A DNA stretch of 64,000 nucleotides. Origin: an uncultured Bacteroidota bacterium. GTDB lineage: Bacteria > Bacteroidota > Bacteroidia > Chitinophagales > Chitinophagaceae. The stretch spans positions 186,001-250,000 of the forward strand of contig CAIJFI010000017.1 of assembly GCA_903819975.1 (NCBI GenBank), written 5' to 3'. Positions within the stretch are counted from its first letter, which is position 1. Each line of letters opens with the position of its first letter. Of the stretch, positions 9,039-17,272 are shown one piece after another. The notes beneath the pieces are model-generated. The model had not been told where the DNA came from, ran no database searches, and saw nothing but the letters and a program-made list of their open reading frames with translations. The translations under genes were made by a program, and so were the position numbers.

Positions 9039-9665
9039 ATGGTACAAATTAGCCTCAATAACGCAGGAAAAAGATTCAATAAGGATTGGATTTTTAAAGA
9101 CCTGGATTTTACTTTTGAAATGGGGCAGCATTATGCATTAGTTGGTAATAATGGTTCAGGAAAAAGCACTTTGCTACAAATAATTTCGGGCTATGCAACT
9201 TTATCTAAAGGAACCATCACTTGGGGAGATGATGATACCAATAGTATTTTTAAACAAATAACTATTGCCGCACCCTATTTAGAATTAATTGAAGAATTTA
9301 CAACATTAGAACAGTTTGAATTTCACGAAAAATTTAAACCCTTAAGAAAAGATCTTTCTATTGTTGCTATGATAGAAATGATTGGCTTGAAAGCCGCTAC
9401 CAATAAGCAAATTAGATATTTTAGCAGCGGGATGAAACAAAGATTAAAATTGGCTTTAGCTATTTTTTCTGAGACCCCTATCCTACTTTTAGATGAACCT
9501 TGTAGTAATTTAGATAAAGAAGGTTATGCATTGTATCATGAACTGATAAATAAATATGCACTTCACAAATTAATCATAGTTGGAAGTAATGATTTACAAG
9601 AATACGATTTTTGTAAAAAGTATATCAATCTAATGGACTACAAAGTAGCTGGTAATAATAGTTAG
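9039..9665 (+). CDS. ABC transporter ATP-binding protein
   Basis: 208 residues, a single nucleotide-binding domain: Walker A GNNGSGKST (about 36-44), Q-loop region, signature YFSSGMKQR, Walker B ILLLDEPCSNLD and a short C-terminus. The signature reads SSGMKQ rather than LSGGQ, as in exporter-type ATPases that pair with separate permeases. No permease gene is adjacent. It starts two bases after lpxA (TAA-TC-ATG) and looks translationally coupled. Position in a lipid A operon suggests envelope transport, but the substrate is unknown. Confidence 0.88.
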   Translation: MVQISLNNAGKRFNKDWIFKDLDFTFEMGQHYALVGNNGSGKSTLLQIISGYATLSKGTITWGDDDTNSIFKQITIAAPYLELIEEFTTLEQFEFHEKFKPLRKDLSIVAMIEMIGLKAATNKQIRYFSSGMKQRLKLALAIFSETPILLLDEPCSNLDKEGYALYHELINKYALHKLIIVGSNDLQEYDFCKKYINLMDYKVAGNNS

Positions 9666-9692
9666 GAGAAGCGCTTTTACAATTAAAGGTCC

Positions 9693-10907
9693 CTAACTTC
9701 TGCTCGCAATTAGCAAATTTAAATCGGTAAACTTAAGTTGAAACTTTTCACTGATATAAAAATCGGTAAGCGCTCCTTTATATAAATAGATACCTTCTCT
9801 CAAATGTACTTGTTGCCAGATAATTTCTTCCAATCCACCCACATCTCCAACCTGAATTAATAAAGGCATTAATACATTGCTTATTGCCTGACTCGCAGTA
9901 CGCGCAAATCCACTTGGAATATTTGGAACGCCGTAATGAATCACATTGTGTTTAGTGATAACAGGATGTTCATGATTGGTTAATTCACTGGTTTCAAAAC
10001 AACCACCGCGGTCAATAGCTACATCAATAATAATACTACCAGGGCGCATTGCAGCAACCATTTCCTCGGTTACTACTATAGGTGCTCGACCAATCTCATT
10101 TCTTAAAGCGCCTACGGCTACTTCACATGTTTTTAATTGCTTAGCTAATATTTTAGGCTCTAACACACTTGTCCAAACCCTTTGACCTAAATTGTTTTGA
10201 AGTCTTTGTAATCTTGAAACATTATTGTCAAAAACTTTTACGCTAGCACCTAGTGCCAAAGCATTACGTGTTGCAAATTCTCCAATGATATCTGCACCAA
10301 TAATAACTACTTTGGTCGGAGGCACACCGCTAATACCCCCTAACAAAACTCCTTTACCTTGATTAAAATTACTTAGGTATTGTCCAGCAATTAACATTAC
10401 TGCACTACCTGCAATTTCACCCATGCTTCTTAATATTGGATAGTTTTGATTTTCGTCTTTAATGTTTTCAATAGCTAATGCAGTTATTTTTTTAGCCATT
10501 AATTTTTCAACCAATTCTCTTTTTAATGCCGACAAATGCAAAGGAGAAATAATAATTTGATGCATTTGCAAATAAGGCAAATCGGCTTCCACTGGAGGAG
10601 CCGTTTTTACAAGTATTGGACATTTATATACTTCTTCCTTTTCAAAAACTATTCTTGCACCCGCTTCGGAATAATCATGATCTGAATACCTACTTCCATC
10701 TCCAGCTCCCGACTCTACCATTACTTCATGCCCATTAGCAACCAATACACCCACTGCATCTGGAATTAAGCCAATTCTGTTTTCTTGGAATGCTATTTCC
10801 TTTGGAATTCCAATTAATAAAGGTTTTGATCTGTGTGGAATATCAAGTACTTCCTCCTGTGTTTCGTAGGAAAATGAAGCATGAAATTGTGACTTGATAA
10901 TACTCAT
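9693..10907 (-). CDS. ald: Alanine dehydrogenase
   Basis: NAD-dependent reversible oxidative deamination of L-alanine to pyruvate and ammonia. 404 residues, AlaDh/PNT family: N-terminal catalytic domain with GIPKEIAFQENRIGL, substrate Lys in LVKTAPP and His in SPLHLS, then the Rossmann domain with the VVIIGADIIGEFATR dinucleotide-binding loop. The usual GxGxxG is altered to IGADIIGE, as seen in some members of the family. About 30 residues precede the catalytic core, longer than the typical roughly 370-residue Ald. It follows tsaE by 12 bases on the same strand. Conversion to a PntA-like function is unlikely because no pntB is present. Confidence 0.88.
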   Translation of the reverse strand: MSIIKSQFHASFSYETQEEVLDIPHRSKPLLIGIPKEIAFQENRIGLIPDAVGVLVANGHEVMVESGAGDGSRYSDHDYSEAGARIVFEKEEVYKCPILVKTAPPVEADLPYLQMHQIIISPLHLSALKRELVEKLMAKKITALAIENIKDENQNYPILRSMGEIAGSAVMLIAGQYLSNFNQGKGVLLGGISGVPPTKVVIIGADIIGEFATRNALALGASVKVFDNNVSRLQRLQNNLGQRVWTSVLEPKILAKQLKTCEVAVGALRNEIGRAPIVVTEEMVAAMRPGSIIIDVAIDRGGCFETSELTNHEHPVITKHNVIHYGVPNIPSGFARTASQAISNVLMPLLIQVGDVGGLEEIIWQQVHLREGIYLYKGALTDFYISEKFQLKFTDLNLLIASRS

Positions 10908-10919
10908 AAGTGCAAGTTT

Positions 10920-11330
10920 TTATGAAGGTATAAAAATCCTTCTATGTTCGGGATCTAAAATTTCTATTTCAAGACGCAAGGTCCCTTCTGGCAATAATGC
11001 TGGTGCTTTTTCTGGCCATTCTATAAAACATAAATCGGCTTCGTCCATGGCCGCTTCTACACCTGTTCTTCTTGCCTCTGCCTCGTCCTCTAGTCGGTAC
11101 CAATCCATATGATAAATTGTCTTTCCATTGGCCTCATATTCATTCATAATGGCAAAAGTAGGACTCGCTACAGCATCATTAACCCCAATTTGTTTACAGA
11201 CATGGGAGATTAATGTGGTTTTGCCAGCACCCATTGGCGCAAAAAATGCCCAAATAGGCTTGCTCCCGTGCTGCTTAAGTAGGGTCTTAGCCACTGAGTC
11301 AATTTGGTCCAATGTATAAATCATGTCCAT
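10920..11330 (-). CDS. tsaE: tRNA threonylcarbamoyladenosine biosynthesis ATPase
   Basis: Small P-loop ATPase that works with TsaB and TsaD in t6A37 modification of tRNA. 136 residues from ATG at 11330 (MDMIYTLDQIDS); Walker A is APMGAGKTT, followed by ASPTFAIMNEY and the IYHMDWYRLE strand typical of TsaE, and CFIEWPEKAP. An in-frame start at 11378 would add 16 hydrophobic residues but would place the promoter inside the gene. Another ATG at 11324 is also possible because the -7 box (11335-11342) is so close. Divergent from the P-type ATPase gene. Confidence 0.93.
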   Translation of the reverse strand: MDMIYTLDQIDSVAKTLLKQHGSKPIWAFFAPMGAGKTTLISHVCKQIGVNDAVASPTFAIMNEYEANGKTIYHMDWYRLEDEAEARRTGVEAAMDEADLCFIEWPEKAPALLPEGTLRLEIEILDPEHRRIFIPS

Positions 11331-11334
11331 ACTA

Positions 11335-11364
11335 CAAAGATACGCCAACAAATAGAAAGCCAAA
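11335..11364 (-). promoter_or_regulatory. Bacteroidota promoter of tsaE-ald
   Basis: On the minus strand TTTG (11364-11361), an 18-base spacer and TATCTTTG (11342-11335) match the -33/-7 promoter of the Bacteroidota primary sigma factor. The box ends four bases before ATG 11330, so the mRNA should be leaderless or use ATG 11324. Confidence 0.75.
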
Positions 11365-11386
11365 ATCAATAATCTCAAAAGGGTCG

Positions 11387-11394
11387 TACCTTTA
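11387..11394 (+). promoter_or_regulatory. Candidate -7 box of the P-type ATPase gene
   Basis: TACCTTTA, seven of eight matches to TAnnTTTG, lies 18 bases before ATG 11413 and back to back with the tsaE promoter. No metal-sensor operator dyad is visible nearby. Confidence 0.45.
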
Positions 11395-11412
11395 TAGTGA
11401 AATCATAGCGCT

Positions 11413-13569
11413 ATGGAACATATTCAATTAAAAGTAGACGGAATGAGTTGCACCAACTGTGCACTTTCTATTCATAAATATTTAGAAAATCAAGGCGTGT
11501 CCGAACCCAAAGTAAGTTTTATGGAGGGCGAAGTGCAATTTGATTTACCATTGGAAGTAAAAAAGGAAACACTAATAAAAGGCATTGCTAATTTAGGATA
11601 TAAAGTACGCGGACAGGAAGAAGCTGCACCGAAAAAAAAGTGGCTAGACAATAATAAAGACCGTGCTATTTTTTGTTTAATATTTGCGATCCCTTTAGTT
11701 GGACATATGTTACCAGGTATTAATCAAATTCCCGGAGTGCATATTTTCATGAATCCATTGGTACAACTAGCACTAACCATTCCTGTGTTTATTGTAGGGA
11801 TGGGTTATTTTGGAAAGAGTGCCTGGAATAGCATGCTTAATGGAATACCTAATATGAATGTGCTTGTAAGTATTGGAGCCATTGCATCTTTTGGATATAG
11901 TTTATATGGCACCATCATTGGAAAAGGAATGGAGTTTGCATATTATGAAACAACTGCCACTATTTTAACCTTAGTATTTTTTGGCAATTATTTAGAAGAC
12001 GCATCTATTGAGTCTACGCAACGTGCGCTTAAAGATTTAGTGAAAGCACAAAAGGTAATGGCAAATATGATTGTGTTTGATGAAAATCATAAAGAGATAT
12101 TATTTAATGTAGAAAGTGATACCTTAAAAGTGGGTGACTTAGTATTAATAAATTCTGGTGAAACCATCCCAATGGATTGTAAAGTATTATGGGGCGAGGC
12201 CAATGTAAATGAATCTATTGTAACTGGAGAAAGTGTTCCGGTATTTAGAAAGATGAACGATATATTATTAGGCGGGAGTACAATTGAAAACGGAACTGTG
12301 AAAGCATATGTGACTGCTGTTGGAAATGATACCGTGCTTGCTAATATTTTAAAAATGGTAAAAGCTGCACAAGGCGAAAAACCGCCAGTGCAAATTCTTG
12401 CAGATAAAATTTCGGCCATCTTTGTGCCATTGGTTGTAAGTATTGCCATTGCAACTTTATTAGGCAACTACTTTTTCGCACATAATGCAACTGGCAACCC
12501 TATTGGATTTGGAGAGAGCATGTTAAGAGCTATTGCAGTATTGGTTATTTCATGTCCTTGTGCTATGGGATTAGCAACACCAGCAGCTATTGCAGTAGGA
12601 TTAGGACGCGGAGCAAGAAATGGCATTGTTTTTAAAAATGCGAAAAGCTTGGAAACTTTTAAAGATATTAAGCAAGTTGTATTTGATAAAACTGGAACCC
12701 TTACTACAGGTCACTTTGAAATTGCAGGTTTTAAAATGTTGTCAAATCAAATGAGTGAAGAAGATTTTAAAACGCTTGTATATTCTTTAGAAAGATATTC
12801 CAACCACCCCATTGCTAAATGCATAAGTGGTTCTTGGAAAACCAATACATCTATTAATTGGAATAAGATTGAAGAAATAAAAGGACTGGGCATTCAGGCA
12901 ACTGATAAAGAAGGCAATCAATATTGGGCAGGCTCTTTTAAGACATTGGTGGATCAGAATGTGGAAGATGGCCACAATATTTATATCCAAAAAAACAATG
13001 AACTAGTCGGATGGGTAGACGTTACAGATCAGATAAGACCAGAGGCAAAAGAAATGATTGAAACTTTACACAAACAAGGCATACATACTATTTTATTAAG
13101 CGGAGATCGCAAAGATAAATGTGAGATAGTTGGTAAAGCGTTAGGTATTCAAGAAATTATTAGTGAGCAAAGCCCTTCTGATAAATTAGATAAACTAGAT
13201 GCACTTACTGCAATTGCGCCAACCGCAATGGTGGGTGATGGTATTAATGATGCACCAGCACTAGCTAAAGCAACAATAGGAATTTCCTTAAGCAACGCAT
13301 CACATATCGCAATTCAAAGTGCACAAGTAATTTTAATGAACCAGGGCTTAAAAAATCTGCCTATGTCATTAGGATTAGGTAGACGCACTTATGAAACTAT
13401 TAAAGAAAATCTAGCTTGGGCTTTCTCTTATAATTTAATTGCAATTCCAGTTGCTGCATTAGGATTATTAGGAACTTGGGGGCCTACATACGGGGCTTTG
13501 ATTATGGGATTAAGTGATGTGGTATTGGCTTTAAACTCACTAAGATTATTCAAGAAAAAATTAGTGTAG
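11413..13569 (+). CDS. copA: Heavy-metal P-type ATPase, CopA-like (Cu+ exporter)
   Basis: 718 residues, P1B-type ATPase. A single N-terminal metal-binding domain has Cys13-x-x-Cys16 (MSCTNC); TM helices follow, with the membrane metal site Cys381-Pro382-Cys383 (SCPCAMG), the phosphorylated Asp425 (DKTGT), the SNHP nucleotide loop and Asp609/Asp613 (GDGINDAP). TM7 holds the SYN motif expected of Cu+ pumps. In TM8 the usual M-x-x-S-S reads Met698-Gly-Leu-Ser701-Asp702, so the second Ser is replaced by Asp. Role: export of monovalent copper, inferred. No copper regulator or chaperone gene is adjacent. recQ begins seven bases later. Confidence 0.85.
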   Translation: MEHIQLKVDGMSCTNCALSIHKYLENQGVSEPKVSFMEGEVQFDLPLEVKKETLIKGIANLGYKVRGQEEAAPKKKWLDNNKDRAIFCLIFAIPLVGHMLPGINQIPGVHIFMNPLVQLALTIPVFIVGMGYFGKSAWNSMLNGIPNMNVLVSIGAIASFGYSLYGTIIGKGMEFAYYETTATILTLVFFGNYLEDASIESTQRALKDLVKAQKVMANMIVFDENHKEILFNVESDTLKVGDLVLINSGETIPMDCKVLWGEANVNESIVTGESVPVFRKMNDILLGGSTIENGTVKAYVTAVGNDTVLANILKMVKAAQGEKPPVQILADKISAIFVPLVVSIAIATLLGNYFFAHNATGNPIGFGESMLRAIAVLVISCPCAMGLATPAAIAVGLGRGARNGIVFKNAKSLETFKDIKQVVFDKTGTLTTGHFEIAGFKMLSNQMSEEDFKTLVYSLERYSNHPIAKCISGSWKTNTSINWNKIEEIKGLGIQATDKEGNQYWAGSFKTLVDQNVEDGHNIYIQKNNELVGWVDVTDQIRPEAKEMIETLHKQGIHTILLSGDRKDKCEIVGKALGIQEIISEQSPSDKLDKLDALTAIAPTAMVGDGINDAPALAKATIGISLSNASHIAIQSAQVILMNQGLKNLPMSLGLGRRTYETIKENLAWAFSYNLIAIPVAALGLLGTWGPTYGALIMGLSDVVLALNSLRLFKKKLV

Positions 13570-13576
13570 TCAATCA

Positions 13577-15289
13577 TTGAAATCGGTACAATCCATATTA
13601 AAAACCTATTGGGGTTATGATACTTTCAGGCCGCAGCAATTGTCTGTAATTAATGCTGTGCTTGAAAAAAAAGATACATTAGCCCTATTACCAACAGGCG
13701 CAGGCAAGTCCTTGTGTTTTCAAGTTCCAACTATTTACGAAGACGGTATTTGCCTTGTAATTAGTCCTTTAATTGCATTGATGCAAGACCAAGTAAAGGA
13801 TTTGCAATCCAAAAGCATTCCAGCCATTGCACTTGGTGGGCAATTAAGTGAGGAAGCGCAGGCCGAAGTAATCGCAGCTGCTATAAGAGGCAAGTATAAA
13901 TTTATTTATTGCTCCCCGGAAAAATTAGCACAAAAAAGTTTTCAAGAATCACTGGCTCAAATAAAAATTACTTTATTTGCAATAGACGAAGCGCATTGTA
14001 TTTCACAATGGGGATATGATTTTAGACCACCCTATCGAAAATTAGATATTCTCAAAACCTTATTTCCTAAAGTACCCGTCTTAGCAATGACTGCATCCGC
14101 AATACCGGTAGTGCAGGAAGATATAATAAAGCAGTTGGCTTTTAAAAATGCAACTATAATTACTGATACTTTTTTGAGGCCAAATTTAAAATATAGTATT
14201 CAAAAAGTTCCGGTAAAATTGCAGGCGCTCCGAAGTATCTTAAATGAATTAAAAGGTGCTGCCATTATATATTGCAATACTAGAAGTAATGTTACTCAAC
14301 TAGCTGAATTACTTAAAGCATACGGTTACCCAGTAGGCGAATACCATGCAGGTATGCCAATAGAAGCTAGGAAATTAGTACAGTCAAACTGGATGCAGGA
14401 TATCACGCCTATTGTTGTTTGTACCAGTGCATTTGGAATGGGTATTAACAAAGGCAATGTAAGAGCAGTCATTCATTTTGACATACCTGGAAGTTTGGAG
14501 CAATATTATCAAGAGGCGGGAAGAGCAGGCAGGGATGGCAATTTTGCAGAAGCAACTTTAATATACCAACAAAATGATTGGGATTATTGGATACAATTGC
14601 AAGAGAAAAAATACCCTACAATTGAAGTAATTAAAAAAATATTTCAGGATTTAGCGGACTTTGTTCAACTGCCAATTGGAATGGGTGAGAAGCAACAATT
14701 TATTTTTGATTTTGAAACCTTTTGCCTTGTATTTAAATTAGATAAAATAATTGCACGCAATGCTTTAAGTTGGATACAACAAGAAGGGCATATTCGTTTT
14801 TCGGAATCTGCATTCACCCCATCAATGGTGCAAGTGCTTGGAGATAGATATACCATTGAAAGCTTCCAAGAAGCACAACCAAAAGCAGGTATTGTTTTGC
14901 AAACATTATTAAGAACTTATGGGGGCATTTTGGATAGCCCACATTTTATAAATGAAAGACTGCTAGCGGAATTGTTGCAGAGAGATGTTCCTTTTGTAAT
15001 TCAAAATTTACAATTACTATCCATGCACGGCATAATTAGTTTTGAGCAAAAACAAAATCAGCCCGTAGTTCAATTTTTATGGAATAGAAGTTCGGCCAAT
15101 TTTATGAAGATAGATTTTGACCATTATCAACTCATGAAAAAGGCGTTCATTGAACGAATTCAACAATTCATCGGGTATTTACAGGGCCAGCCCCCTATTT
15201 GTAGAAGCATCTATTTAGCAAAATACTTTGGCGAAAAAGGCTCAAAACCTTGCGGAATTTGCGACATTTGTACAAGTACGAAGGATTAG
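13577..15289 (+). CDS. recQ: RecQ-family ATP-dependent DNA helicase, variant architecture
   Basis: 570 residues. Starts at TTG 13577, which places the N-terminus exactly where RecQ proteins begin (SVQSILKTYWGYDTFRPQQ). Helicase motifs: Walker A LLPTGAGKS, DEAH box IDEAHCISQWG, the motif III AMTASA, and motif VI QEAGRAGRDG. Unlike E. coli RecQ, where the four-Cys zinc site follows motif VI directly, here about 190 residues of winged-helix-like sequence intervene and the cysteine site (ICRSIYLAKYFGE...PCGICDIC) is the extreme C-terminus. No HRDC domain. This layout is seen in a RecQ-like subgroup in Bacteroidota. Probably involved in recombination or fork repair. Confidence 0.85.
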   Translation: MKSVQSILKTYWGYDTFRPQQLSVINAVLEKKDTLALLPTGAGKSLCFQVPTIYEDGICLVISPLIALMQDQVKDLQSKSIPAIALGGQLSEEAQAEVIAAAIRGKYKFIYCSPEKLAQKSFQESLAQIKITLFAIDEAHCISQWGYDFRPPYRKLDILKTLFPKVPVLAMTASAIPVVQEDIIKQLAFKNATIITDTFLRPNLKYSIQKVPVKLQALRSILNELKGAAIIYCNTRSNVTQLAELLKAYGYPVGEYHAGMPIEARKLVQSNWMQDITPIVVCTSAFGMGINKGNVRAVIHFDIPGSLEQYYQEAGRAGRDGNFAEATLIYQQNDWDYWIQLQEKKYPTIEVIKKIFQDLADFVQLPIGMGEKQQFIFDFETFCLVFKLDKIIARNALSWIQQEGHIRFSESAFTPSMVQVLGDRYTIESFQEAQPKAGIVLQTLLRTYGGILDSPHFINERLLAELLQRDVPFVIQNLQLLSMHGIISFEQKQNQPVVQFLWNRSSANFMKIDFDHYQLMKKAFIERIQQFIGYLQGQPPICRSIYLAKYFGEKGSKPCGICDICTSTKD

Positions 15290-15381
15290 GTATATTTTAA
15301 CAAAAGATTGGAAACGCTTTTTTTACTAGAAAAACTAAAAATCGTTTCTTTACAATAAGCAATCAATTAAAGCATTCAATT

Positions 15382-16080
15382 ATGGAAGACAAAAAAAGAT
15401 ATAAAGTGTTATTGTGTGAGGATGATAGCAACTTAGGATTGGTATTGAAAAACTATCTGGAATTAGACGAATACGATGTAACCCTAGAACGTGATGGTCG
15501 TTTAGGATTAGCAGCATTCCAAAGAGAAAAATTTGACCTTTGTTTATTAGACGTTATGATGCCGCATGTAGATGGATTTACTTTAGCGGAAGAAATTAGA
15601 GACATTGATCCAGATGTGCCTTTGTTCTTTTTAAGCGCAAAAACTTTAAAAGAAGATATCATACATGGCTACAAATTAGGTGCTGACGATTATATCACTA
15701 AACCTTTTGATAGCGAAGTGTTAATGCTTAAAATTAAAGCTATTATTAAGCGTAATGAAGAGGATAATAAAATAAGCGATAACCAAGAATACGAATTAGG
15801 TCAATATCATTTTAATCCGAAATTGCGTGAATTAAAACATGCTGATACTATTCAAGTATTATCTCCTAAGGAAAATGAGTTATTGAAAATGTTATCTGAA
15901 AATAAAAATGATTTATTAACAAGAGAGAAGGCATTGAAAAAGATTTGGGGTAGTGACACTTACTTTAATGGCAGAAGTATGGACGTTTACATTGCTAAGC
16001 TTAGAAAATTCTTAAAAGAAGATCCTCAAATTGAAATTGTAAATATTCATGGCAACGGATTTAGATTAGTAGTTCACTAG
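15382..16080 (+). CDS. OmpR/PhoB-family response regulator
   Basis: 232 residues: receiver domain (1-120) with acidic pocket CEDD, phospho-acceptor Asp in LLDVMMPHVDG, switch Ser in FLSA and Lys in ITKPFD; then a winged-helix DNA-binding domain (about 135-232) with YFNGRSMDVYIAKLRKFL. It resembles the Bacteroidota regulator RprY, but no histidine kinase is adjacent, so the partner is unknown. The regulated genes cannot be read from the sequence. The recQ-regulator gap (15290-15381) holds a weak 6-bp stem (GAAACG/CGTTTC) with a long loop. Confidence 0.9.
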   Translation: MEDKKRYKVLLCEDDSNLGLVLKNYLELDEYDVTLERDGRLGLAAFQREKFDLCLLDVMMPHVDGFTLAEEIRDIDPDVPLFFLSAKTLKEDIIHGYKLGADDYITKPFDSEVLMLKIKAIIKRNEEDNKISDNQEYELGQYHFNPKLRELKHADTIQVLSPKENELLKMLSENKNDLLTREKALKKIWGSDTYFNGRSMDVYIAKLRKFLKEDPQIEIVNIHGNGFRLVVH

Positions 16081-16089
16081 TCTTGTTAA

Positions 16090-16128
16090 AATAATTAGAA
16101 TCAATAATTAGAGTCAATAATTAGAGTC
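16090..16128 (+). repeat. Three tandem copies of a 13-bp unit
   Basis: AATAATTAGAATC (16090-16102) is followed by two perfect copies of AATAATTAGAGTC (16103-16115, 16116-16128). It lies between the regulator stop and the terminator, so it would sit in the 3' untranslated region. The first copy differs at one base. Confidence 0.9.
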
Positions 16129-16130
16129 AT

Positions 16131-16165
16131 AAAAAAGAGCGCCTCCAACAGGAGCGCTCTTTTAA
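16131..16165. terminator. Bidirectional terminator between regulator gene and ruvB
   Basis: AAAAGAGCGCCTCC pairs with GGAGCGCTCTTTT around an AACA loop, with one bulged C. A-tract on the left and T-tract on the right let it act for both convergent genes. Confidence 0.85.
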
Positions 16166-16188
16166 TTTTATCAATATTTGACCATAAT

Positions 16189-17226
16189 TTATCTAAATAG
16201 TTCTGGATTTTCAGATGCACCTCCCCCACGGTGTTTCCCTAAATGTTCATAGGCTTTGTAGGTAACTTCACGACCACGTGGGGTTCTTTGTAAGAATCCT
16301 TCCTGAATTAAGAATGGTTCATATACTTCCTCAATTGTACCAGACTCCTCGCCCACTGCAGTTGCAATAGTAGATATTCCAACCGGTCCACCTTTGAATT
16401 TTTCAATAATTGCCAACAATATGCGGTTATCCATTTCATCCAAACCATGATCGTCCACATTCAATGCTTTCAAGGCATGCTTGGTAATGCCTATGTCTAC
16501 AATCCCATCGTTTAATACCTGTGCAAAATCACGCACCCTTCTTAATAATCCATTGGCGATACGTGGCGTACCTCTACTGCGGCGTGAAATTTCACCTGCT
16601 GCTTCCGAATTGATATTTACATTTAAGATACCCGCACTACGTAAAATAATTTTCTCAATTACAGTAGCTGGATAATATTCCAAACGTGATTTAATGCCAA
16701 AACGAGACAGTAGTGGAGCAGTTAATAAACCACTACGCGTAGTAGCTCCCACCAATGTAAAAGGATTTAAATTAATTTGAATGCTTCTTGCATTGGCACC
16801 GCTATCAATCATGATATCGATTTTATAGTCCTCCATTGCTGCATACAAATACTCTTCTACCACTGTACTTAAACGGTGTATTTCGTCTATGAACAATACA
16901 TCGTTTGGCTCTAAACTAGTTAACAAACCTGCTAGATCACTAGGCTTTTCTATTACAGGACCAGAAGTCTCTTTGATTTGTACACCCATTTCATTGGCCA
17001 CAATCCTACTTAATGTGGTTTTACCTAAACCCGGAGGACCATGAAATAATATATGATCCAATGCTTCTCCTCTTAATTTAGCCGCCTTAATAAAAATGCG
17101 AATGTTCTCAATCAACTGAGGTTGACCAGCGAACGCATCTATCTCGGTGGGACGAATACTATTTTCAAATTCACGGTCCTGTGGATTTAAATTTTGAATT
17201 GTAGTATCTAAATTAGGATTGGCCAT
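16189..17226 (-). CDS. ruvB: Holliday junction branch migration ATPase RuvB
   Basis: Hexameric AAA+ motor that, with RuvA, migrates Holliday junctions. 345 residues: Walker [10 protein letters not shown] (about 64-72), Walker B IDEIHR, sensor I ATTRSG with SRFG arginine-finger region, and the C-terminal winged helix including [10 protein letters not shown] and FLQRTPRGR. ruvA is not adjacent; ruvC is in the window but about 11 kb away. It is followed downstream by the bidirectional terminator at 16131-16165. Confidence 0.97.
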   Translation of the reverse strand: MANPNLDTTIQNLNPQDREFENSIRPTEIDAFAGQPQLIENIRIFIKAAKLRGEALDHILFHGPPGLGKTTLSRIVANEMGVQIKETSGPVIEKPSDLAGLLTSLEPNDVLFIDEIHRLSTVVEEYLYAAMEDYKIDIMIDSGANARSIQINLNPFTLVGATTRSGLLTAPLLSRFGIKSRLEYYPATVIEKIILRSAGILNVNINSEAAGEISRRSRGTPRIANGLLRRVRDFAQVLNDGIVDIGITKHALKALNVDDHGLDEMDNRILLAIIEKFKGGPVGISTIATAVGEESGTIEEVYEPFLIQEGFLQRTPRGREVTYKAYEHLGKHRGGGASENPELFR

Positions 17227-17272
17227 GAATGTGTTAACTGTTTTGGAAATTATTTTAAAATTTAACTATTAC

